From Planctomyces sp. (GTDB taxonomy: Bacteria; Planctomycetota; Planctomycetia; Planctomycetales; Planctomycetaceae), in NCBI GenBank assembly GCA_005809115.1, contig SYLK01000358.1:1-11140 (forward strand): a stretch of 11,140 nt of DNA, given 5' to 3'. Made by a program: the position numbers and the translations under genes. Under the pieces are notes generated by a model, which made no database searches, had not been told where the DNA came from, and saw only the letters and a program-made list of their open reading frames with translations. Every line of letters starts with the position of its first letter. Position 1 is the stretch's first letter. This document shows positions 5,905 to 11,140 of this stretch, in pieces.

Positions 5905-7248
5905 ATGCGTGGCGACATGCCTGATGACCTGAAACCACAGCGTCACCTGGTGCAGGACGTGCAGCGTCTGGAGGATGTGGAGCAGAAACACGAACGCGTG
6001 CGACAGCTGCTGTCGGTCACTGGAGCTGACGCGCTGTTGCTGCAGGATCCGGCCAACATCGCCTGGTTTACGGCGGGGAGTGACCTGTCGCGGTACGCCG
6101 CGGATCAGTCTCAGACGAGTTTGTTCGTCACGGGCGAAGCGCGACTGTTTGCCACGAATGCCGTGGATTCGGCGCTGGTGTTTGAACGCGAGGTCTTCGG
6201 ACTGGGATTTCAGCTGAAACAGCGGGAGTGGTTTCAGCCGCATTCGGAACTGATTGATGATCTGATCCGTGGCCGCAGGGTCATCAGTGACAGCGGACTG
6301 GCTGGCACCCGCGGTGCGGCGCGACGCATCAGCCGGCTGAAGCTCCCCCTGAGTCCGCTGGAAGTGACACGTCTGAGACAGCTGAGCAAGGTCGTGGTCC
6401 ATGCCGTCGAAGTCACGGCCAGAAACGTTCGTGTCGGAGTGACGGAGGCTGCCGTCGCCGGGGAAGTCAGTCATCGTCTGGTCCGGCGCACCGTGACCCC
6501 TGTCCGAATTCAGGTCTGTGCTGACGGGCGGAATCAACGCTATCGCCACTGGGCCTACGGAGAGGATCCGGTGGCACGGTATGCGGCGATATCGTGCGTA
6601 GCCCGGCGCTGGGGACTGCATGTGGCAGTGACGCGGACCGTGGTCCTGGAAAAATTGCCGCCGGAACTCTGGACGGCGTACCAGAAGACGCTGCTGATCC
6701 ATGGAACGGCGATGTACTTCTCCCGAAACGGCGAACAGCTCAAATCAATCTGGTCCAGAGTGCGCCGGATTTATGAGAAATTCGGAATGGCGTCTGAGTG
6801 GCAGCTGGCCGATCAGGCGGATGTGATCGCCTACCGCTCCAGCGAGGTGCAGCTCACGCCGGATTCCGACTTCACTCTGGAGTCCCCCGTTGCGCTGTTC
6901 TGGCATCCGTCGGCGGCCGATGCGATGGTGGGCGACACAGTTCTGGTGACGACGACGGGTTGTGAACGGCTGACCCGCTCGACTGACTGGCCGGAGCTGC
7001 AGGTCCAGGTCCGGGGACGCGACGTCCCTTGTCCCGGGATCCTGCGGATCGGCGGCGCGGACGCGAATTCGCCGCTGAGTTCCGGGAGTAACGTTGTTTC
7101 CGCAGAATCGTCGCAGCGACTGAACCTTGCTGAGCCGGCGGAAGGCATGCCGAGACTCGATTCGAGCTGGGAGATGGATGTTACCTCCGGGCGTTCGATC
7201 TTCGAGGACGACGAATCTCCGTATTCCGAAGAGTCCGTGCTGGAATAG
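5905..7248 (+). CDS. M24/creatinase-fold protein lacking metal ligands (pseudo-aminopeptidase)
   Basis: From ATG 5905 the protein has 447 residues. The N-terminal half resembles the creatinase N-domain: ALLLQDPANIAWFTAGSDL at about 43-60, typical of Xaa-Pro aminopeptidase relatives. The second half (about 140-362) follows the pita-bread fold: LSPLEVTRLRQLSKV, then LHVAVTRTVV (238-247) where peptidases have the metal-binding aspartate of SDITRT, and GDTVLVTTTGCERLT (343-357) where they have an E-D-T-V-L-V-T motif with a metal-binding glutamate. The usual D, D, H, E, E ligands are not recognisable, so hydrolase activity is unlikely. A role as a binding or scaffold protein is inference. The C-terminal 30 residues are acidic. 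The frame is open back to an ATG at 5776, but GGAG before 5905 favours the shorter form. No signal peptide is seen, so it is probably cytoplasmic. The fold call is good; the function is unknown. Confidence 0.75.
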   Translation: MRGDMPDDLKPQRHLVQDVQRLEDVEQKHERVRQLLSVTGADALLLQDPANIAWFTAGSDLSRYAADQSQTSLFVTGEARLFATNAVDSALVFEREVFGLGFQLKQREWFQPHSELIDDLIRGRRVISDSGLAGTRGAARRISRLKLPLSPLEVTRLRQLSKVVVHAVEVTARNVRVGVTEAAVAGEVSHRLVRRTVTPVRIQVCADGRNQRYRHWAYGEDPVARYAAISCVARRWGLHVAVTRTVVLEKLPPELWTAYQKTLLIHGTAMYFSRNGEQLKSIWSRVRRIYEKFGMASEWQLADQADVIAYRSSEVQLTPDSDFTLESPVALFWHPSAADAMVGDTVLVTTTGCERLTRSTDWPELQVQVRGRDVPCPGILRIGGADANSPLSSGSNVVSAESSQRLNLAEPAEGMPRLDSSWEMDVTSGRSIFEDDESPYSEESVLE

Positions 7249-7470
7249 TGTGTCGGAACAGTATGCCGGAATCTGCCCGGACAGCTCCATCAGCAGAACT
7301 GTGGGAACGGATCATTCCCCCGGCGGTGTCAGGCGCCTACAATGCAGGGCGGCGGTGAACGAAGAGTTCTGCGAATCTTCCGACAGGAGATGCCGGCTGT
7401 TCCGGGTCTGGCTGGTGAACGCGGAAGGACCCGCAGCCGTGGCTGGGCCACCGGATCGGGAGTGCTTCGG
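7249..7470. other. 222-bp gap between the M24-like gene and the hemX/ccsA-like gene
   Basis: No convincing gene, terminator or RNA structure is seen. A TACAAT hexamer at 7338-7343 lacks a matching -35 element. The frame of the next gene is open across much of this gap, but it encodes an Arg/Gly-rich stretch unlike a membrane protein's N-terminus. Confidence 0.4.
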
Positions 7471-8412
7471 GTGGGAGTGTTAGCGCAGGTCCAGATTTCC
7501 TGTTTTCTGTTCAGCTACCTGGTGTGCCTTGGCTGCGAGGTGTTTCAGGTGCTGCACCGTCGGACGCCGCTTGGGCGATGGCTGCTGGTCGGGTTTACGG
7601 CGGCCGGACTGGTGGCTCATACAGCTTACCTGATGACGCGGTTTCAGATTTCCGGCATGCCACCGCTGATGAGCAGTGGTCAGGACTGGCTGCTGGTTCT
7701 TGCATGGCTGGGAGTGATCCTGTATCTGGTGCTGCTGCTGACGTTGGGCAGACTGGCACACGGGCTGTTCCTGCTGCCGGCCATCCTCCTGCTGGTGATA
7801 GTGGCCTTGTTTGTCAGCAGCGACGCCACAGGCGATCTGCAGCGGCTGTCGCTGCGTCGCTGGGGTATGCTGCATGCGGCTTCGCTGGTGCTGGGGATGG
7901 CGCTGGTGCTGGGGGCGGTGGTGTCCGGCGTGATGTATCTGATCCACCACCAGAAACTCCGCGGCCGTGCGGCGTGGCTCCGCCGCCTGCAGCTGCCCAG
8001 TCTGGAACAGCTGACGGCGGTCAATCGCTGGACGGTCATCCTGTCGGTGCCGTGCCTGACGGTGGGGCTGATCACCGGTTTTGTGCTGCTGGTGCTGGTC
8101 GGCTCATCGGATCCGAACCTCCGTGTGCGCTGGTCCGACCCGACGATTCTCACCACAATCGCGGTGTGGTGTGCCATGGTGGGAATGCTGCTGCGACTGC
8201 TGCGGCATCGTCGGGAAAGTGGCAAGCGGGTGGCGCAGATGTCACTGCTCAGCGGCGGATTCCTGCTGGTCGCCGTTCTGGGTCCGATGCTGCTGGCCGA
8301 GGTTGGCGGTCTGAAGACGTTTCACGGCAGTGGTGACCGCGCTGCCCGGGATTCTTCGTCGGCTGAGACAGTCCGTTCCGCCGAGGGCCTGGCAGCGGAG
8401 CCGGCCCAATGA
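7471..8412 (+). CDS. HemX/CcsA-like cytochrome c assembly membrane protein
   Basis: From GTG 7471 the protein has 313 residues and about eight transmembrane segments: near 8-26, 35-55, 73-92, 98-116, 134-158, 187-210, 226-244 and 257-276. It ends in a polar tail of about 35 residues. The size, helix layout and position directly before hemA match the HemX/CcsA/YpjD group (cytochrome c assembly protein family). Histidines at 50 and 135 lie at or in helices and could contact heme. WSDP at 221-224 lies where relatives carry a W-x-DPK element, but the tryptophan-rich WWD motif of true heme-handling CcsA is absent. In Bacillus, HemX limits HemA levels, so a role in heme regulation or handling is plausible. 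The start is supported by GGAG at 7459-7462, eight bases before GTG. The stop overlaps the hemA start as ATGA (8409-8412). Its exact biochemical role is uncertain. Confidence 0.8.
   Translation: MGVLAQVQISCFLFSYLVCLGCEVFQVLHRRTPLGRWLLVGFTAAGLVAHTAYLMTRFQISGMPPLMSSGQDWLLVLAWLGVILYLVLLLTLGRLAHGLFLLPAILLLVIVALFVSSDATGDLQRLSLRRWGMLHAASLVLGMALVLGAVVSGVMYLIHHQKLRGRAAWLRRLQLPSLEQLTAVNRWTVILSVPCLTVGLITGFVLLVLVGSSDPNLRVRWSDPTILTTIAVWCAMVGMLLRLLRHRRESGKRVAQMSLLSGGFLLVAVLGPMLLAEVGGLKTFHGSGDRAARDSSSAETVRSAEGLAAEPAQ
8397..8400 (+). promoter_or_regulatory. Ribosome binding site of hemA inside the upstream gene
   Basis: GGAG eight bases before ATG 8409 lies within the last codons of the membrane-protein gene. 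Together with the ATGA overlap it supports this start and coupled translation. Confidence 0.6.
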
Positions 8413-9692
8413 ACGTGCTTGTGGTCAGCTGCAATCATCACCACGCCGGTGTGAACATCCGCGAGAAGCTGGCGTTTTCCGGCGAGCAGCAGCTCAGCAG
8501 CGCCTATGCCCGCTGGAAGCGGGAACACCCGGATTCGGAAATCGTGGTGCTGTCGACCTGCAATCGCGTGGAGATTTATGCGGCCGATGAATCGGAGGCC
8601 GAGGGTGTTTCCTCGGATGACATCACGCGGTTCATTTCCCAGTTCCACGACGTGCCGACGGATGAGTTCGTGCAGTCCGTGCTGGCACATCATGGACCGC
8701 AGGCGGTGTCGCATCTGTTCGAAGTGGCCTGCAGTATCGACAGCATGGTTCTGGGTGAACCCCAGATCGTCAATCAGGTCAAGGAAGCGTATCGGATCGC
8801 TCAGGAGAACGATGCCTGTGGCCCTCTGACCAACGTGCTGTTCCAGCAGGCACTGAACGTCTCGGCGCGCGTCCGCACGGAGACACGCCTGACCGAAGGA
8901 CGCGTTTCGGTCGCCAGCGTGGCCGTGGGTGAGTTTGGACGCAGCATCTTCAGTCGGTTCGACAACAAGACCGTGCTCGTGATCGGCGCTGGTGAGATGG
9001 CCGCGGAAACTCTGCAGTATCTTCGCAGCGAAGGCGTCCAGCGTGTGATCGTGACGAACCGGAGTCGTTCACGCGGTGAGAAACTCGCCGAGGAATTCAG
9101 TGGAGAATTTGTCGATTTTTCTGAACTGGACCTGTGGCTGTCACGCGCGGATGTCATCGTCAGTACCACTGGCGCCGACGAGACTCTGATTTCACGCGAG
9201 CGGTTCAGGGCAGCGCGGAAGCGGTCGCAGAAACAGCCCGTGTTCATTCTGGACCTCGCCGCGCCACGCGACTTTGACCCCACCATCGCTGACATCGACG
9301 ACAACGTGTTCCTGTATGACATTGATGCCCTGGAGGAAACCTGCCGCCGAAATCGTGAACTGCGGGAAGCAGAAATTCAGCGCGCGATGCAGATCATCGC
9401 TGAACAGACCGATCGTTTCATGCAGGAGATCTATCATCGCGCCACAGGACCCGTCATCCACCGACTGCGGGAACACTGGAACGAAATCAGCCGCATTGAA
9501 CTTGATCGACTGTACCGCCGGCTGCCGGATCTGAATGATCCGCAGCGCGTGGCGATCGAAGCCACGATTCAGAGAATCGTCAATAAACTGCTTCATCCGC
9601 CCCTGGAAGCACTGAAGGATGAAGCTCGCGCAGGAACTCCGGACAGCCTGCTTCACGCCATCCGCCGACTGTTCCTGGGACGTGACGGTTAG
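8409..9692 (+). CDS. hemA: Glutamyl-tRNA reductase
   Basis: The 427-residue protein reduces glutamyl-tRNA(Glu) with NADPH to glutamate-1-semialdehyde, the first committed step of C5-pathway tetrapyrrole synthesis. The catalytic cysteine is C51 in LSTCNRVEIY. H102 in SHLFEVACSIDSMVLGE corresponds to the conserved active-site histidine. LGEPQIVNQVKEAY (115-128) is the family signature. The NADPH-binding domain begins with VLVIGAGEMAAET (189-201) and continues through VTNRSRSR. DLAAPRDFDP (282-291) is also conserved. The C-terminal helices (about 310-425) form the dimerisation domain. Length is normal for the family, and nothing is missing. The ATGA overlap with the upstream HemX-like gene implies one transcript. 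No other heme biosynthesis gene follows; the next gene is convergent. Confidence 0.97.
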   Translation: MNVLVVSCNHHHAGVNIREKLAFSGEQQLSSAYARWKREHPDSEIVVLSTCNRVEIYAADESEAEGVSSDDITRFISQFHDVPTDEFVQSVLAHHGPQAVSHLFEVACSIDSMVLGEPQIVNQVKEAYRIAQENDACGPLTNVLFQQALNVSARVRTETRLTEGRVSVASVAVGEFGRSIFSRFDNKTVLVIGAGEMAAETLQYLRSEGVQRVIVTNRSRSRGEKLAEEFSGEFVDFSELDLWLSRADVIVSTTGADETLISRERFRAARKRSQKQPVFILDLAAPRDFDPTIADIDDNVFLYDIDALEETCRRNRELREAEIQRAMQIIAEQTDRFMQEIYHRATGPVIHRLREHWNEISRIELDRLYRRLPDLNDPQRVAIEATIQRIVNKLLHPPLEALKDEARAGTPDSLLHAIRRLFLGRDG

Positions 9693-9855
9693 AACTCCTG
9701 ACAAAACCTCCGGGGCCGCGTGGCTTCGAGAGTGGTCGAGATGCCAGGAAGAGTGAAGTGACCGTAAGGACCGGCATTCGCAGCCTCCCGACTGCTGCAC
9801 GCAGCGCGGCCGGGTTCTGATCGGCTCCACTCTCCACCGTGTGTCCGATCGGGTG
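9693..9855. other. 163-bp gap between the convergent hemA and SUMF1-like genes
   Basis: A shared terminator would be expected here, but I see no stem followed by a T run on either strand. The longest pairing noticed is ATGCC with GGCAT across about 28 bases, which is weak. Confidence 0.3.
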
Positions 9856-11001
9856 TCAGGGTCGCGGGCGCACGATCACGCAGCGAAGCCCCACGGCGTC
9901 ACTGACGGCATCGGCATTCATCGGCCGACGTGACGTGGAAGTCAGCTCTGTAAATGGATCCTTCCACGACCCGCCACGCACCACCCGCGAATCGTCCGCC
10001 GCTTTGCGGTCCGCCGCTTTGCGGTCCGCCGCATCGCGGTCCGCCGCATCGCGGTCTGTCGAGGCTTCTCGACCGGACGTTGACCAGGCATCGGTCACGA
10101 ACTCGGAAAGATATCCGTGCATGTCAAACAGGTTCCACGCATTGGGTTTCAGAACTCCCACTTCAGGATCATTGCCGGCCGCGTTTCCGGTGTGCCACGC
10201 ATAGGCATCCAGCAGCGTGGCCACTGGTGGAACGTCCGACGGCGCTGCCGCCTCATCGCCGAAACTGTAACGCGTGGTGGTTCCTGCGCGACAGCAGTAT
10301 TCCCACTCAATCTCCGTTGGCAGTCGCACCCGCTCGTCAGCCTCAATCAGTTTTTGTGCCTGCAGCAGCTCGGTCAGTCGTTCGCAGAACTGCTGCGCAT
10401 CCCGAAAGGTCATCGATTCGGCCGAGTTCCGCGGCCCCTGCCAGCGACTGGGATTCACCTTCATGACCGTCGCATACAGTTCCTGTGTCACCTCGAACTG
10501 ACTGATGCGAAACGACTGCGGCATGCTGACGACGCGCTGCGGGATGGCGTGATTTCGGGGCTCCGGACTGCCGAATCCGAATTCCTGAGGAAACGGGGGT
10601 GTCCCCGGACTGATCGTGACGCATTCCCGGATGAACCGCTCCAGAATTTGCTGACCGCTCGGACTGAGTGGTCCGGGTTGTTCCGCCGCCGGTTGGTCCG
10701 CCGCCGGTTGGTCCGCCGCCGGTTGTTCCGCCGCCGGTTGGTCCGCCGCCGGTTGTTCACCCGCCGGTTGTTCACCCGCCGGTTGTTCACCCGCGATCTG
10801 TGCCACAGGTGTCACAGGGGTCCTGCCGGGCGCCGGGTTCCCGTCGGCCGCTGGCGCCGGCACGAGCCGCGGCGGCTCAGAACAGCCCTGATCGTCGGCG
10901 ATGGCGGTGCCGACGGCGAACAGGTACAGCAGGGACATCAGCGCGATCAGGCCGATCTGCTGTGACCGGGGCATGATCAGAACGGCGAAGGGCCAGAGCA
11001 T
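9856..11001 (-). CDS. Exported SUMF1/FGE-fold protein without catalytic cysteines
   Basis: The 381-residue protein has an N-terminal signal sequence: hydrophobic residues 17-34 with likely cleavage after AIA (36). A Pro/Ala-rich linker (41-112) holds eight pentapeptides (GEQPA/ADQPA). The formylglycine-generating-enzyme fold runs from about 160 to 378: FEVTQELYATVMKVNPSRW (169-187), RLPTEIEWEYCCRAGT (226-241), NLFDMHGYLSEFVTDAW (290-306), RVVRGGSW (339-346) and GLRCV (371-375). The paired active-site cysteines expected after RGGS are absent (SWKDPFTELTSTSRRP), so sulfatase activation is unlikely. Such domains are often reused in secreted planctomycete proteins. A second pentapeptide array (RDAAD/RKAAD) is inserted just before RVVRGGSW. 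The start at 11001 has AGGA seven bases upstream; an internal ATG at 10974 (residue 10) would also leave a signal peptide. The gene is convergent with hemA. Fold sure, role unknown. Confidence 0.88.
   Translation of the reverse strand: MLWPFAVLIMPRSQQIGLIALMSLLYLFAVGTAIADDQGCSEPPRLVPAPAADGNPAPGRTPVTPVAQIAGEQPAGEQPAGEQPAADQPAAEQPAADQPAADQPAAEQPGPLSPSGQQILERFIRECVTISPGTPPFPQEFGFGSPEPRNHAIPQRVVSMPQSFRISQFEVTQELYATVMKVNPSRWQGPRNSAESMTFRDAQQFCERLTELLQAQKLIEADERVRLPTEIEWEYCCRAGTTTRYSFGDEAAAPSDVPPVATLLDAYAWHTGNAAGNDPEVGVLKPNAWNLFDMHGYLSEFVTDAWSTSGREASTDRDAADRDAADRKAADRKAADDSRVVRGGSWKDPFTELTSTSRRPMNADAVSDAVGLRCVIVRPRP
9994..10053 (-). repeat. Four 15-bp tandem units encoding R(D/K)AAD inside the SUMF1 domain
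   Basis: On the + strand the units are GTCCGCCGCTTTGCG twice (9994-10008, 10009-10023) and GTCCGCCGCATCGCG twice (10024-10038, 10039-10053), followed by a decayed partial copy at 10054-10062. They encode RKAAD and RDAAD in the minus-strand gene, a charged insert in a loop directly before the RVVRGGSW motif. Confidence 0.9.
10676..10795 (-). repeat. Eight 15-bp tandem units encoding (G/A)(E/D)QPA in the linker after the signal peptide
   Basis: Eight consecutive 15-bp units run from 10676 to 10795 on the + strand: GGTTGTTCCGCCGCC or GGTTGGTCCGCCGCC (units 1-5) and GGTTGTTCACCCGCC-type (units 6-8). They encode a Pro/Ala linker in the minus-strand gene. Near-identical neighbouring units point to recent slippage or unequal exchange. 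Confidence 0.92.
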
Positions 11002-11140
11002 GGGCAGATCCTGAATCGGGCGGGGTATCTCGGTAACGTCGAGCAGGGATCATGGCATCGGGCCGCACCCGCTGCAATGATACCGCCTGGCAGCAGCGAA
11101 CGGAGAGGATTCTCTCGCGGCAAACTTGATCCGGAGAAAG
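11002..11140. other. Upstream region of the SUMF1-like gene
   Basis: Read on the minus strand, AGGA lies seven bases before the ATG at 11001. No clear -35/-10 pair was found. A 5-bp inverted repeat, GAGAG (11103-11107) and CTCTC (11112-11116), is too short to interpret. No gene is supported to the window edge. Confidence 0.3.

Noticed and set aside
5386..6702. A 438-codon minus-strand open frame spanning the topA end and the M24-like gene
   Set aside because: It crosses two genes on the other strand and their intergenic gap, with an Arg/His/Gln-rich product typical of antisense translation.
7338..7343. TACAAT as a -10 promoter element before the hemX/ccsA-like gene
   Set aside because: The sequence 16-18 bases upstream has no resemblance to a -35 element, and a single hexamer is expected by chance.
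7524..8336. A 270-codon + strand frame inside the hemX/ccsA-like gene
   Set aside because: It is an Ala/Gly-rich out-of-frame shadow. The overlapping frame has clear transmembrane segments and an ATGA link to hemA.
10676..10795. The spaced repeats as a CRISPR array
   Set aside because: Units are directly adjacent 15-mers in frame with a coding sequence, with no spacers.
11052..11129. A 25-codon + strand frame divergent from the SUMF1-like gene
   Set aside because: It is short with no recognisable product; the purine-rich stretch before its ATG alone is not enough to support a gene.

Overview
The window looks like chromosomal DNA from a GC-rich bacterium, most likely a planctomycete. That assignment is an inference from gene content: a secreted SUMF1/FGE-fold protein without catalytic cysteines, a DUF2063 protein, a degenerate M24 'peptidase', a HemX/CcsA-like membrane protein coupled to hemA, and a TopA whose C-terminus is built of GPY repeats with a basic tail. 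No rRNA, tRNA, CRISPR array, transposase or attachment site was seen.

Layout: (1) 1-1139 (+) is the 3' part of a large gene, probably the C-terminal region of a DEAD/DEAH (Ski2-like) helicase. (2) 1253-1933 (+) is a class I SAM-dependent methyltransferase of the METTL21/Methyltransf_16 type. (3) 2018-2779 (+) is a DUF2063 (HvfC/BufC-like) protein whose coding potential clearly continues upstream of the only usable start codon, which suggests a frameshift or small deletion next to an ATGA overlap at 1930. (4) 2930-5662 (+) is topA, preceded by a hairpin that exposes AAGGAG in its loop and by a possible 15-codon leader ORF. (5) 5905-7248 (+) is an M24/creatinase-fold protein that has lost its metal ligands. 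(6) 7471-8412 (+) is a HemX/CcsA-like eight-helix membrane protein, overlapping by ATGA with (7) 8409-9692 (+) hemA, glutamyl-tRNA reductase. (8) 9856-11001 (-), convergent with hemA, is an exported SUMF1-domain protein carrying two separate 15-bp tandem-repeat arrays.

Functionally, hemA and its membrane partner form a tetrapyrrole/heme unit (first committed step plus a cytochrome c-assembly or heme-handling membrane protein). topA is housekeeping. The methyltransferase and DUF2063 genes are tightly linked and may be cotranscribed. The rest appear to be independent genes.

The most unusual points are the displaced N-terminal coding of the DUF2063 gene, the possible uORF/hairpin leader of topA, the pseudo-M24 protein, and the pentapeptide arrays of the SUMF1 protein, which share a DNA core. 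I see no convincing multi-gene system that is clearly new.
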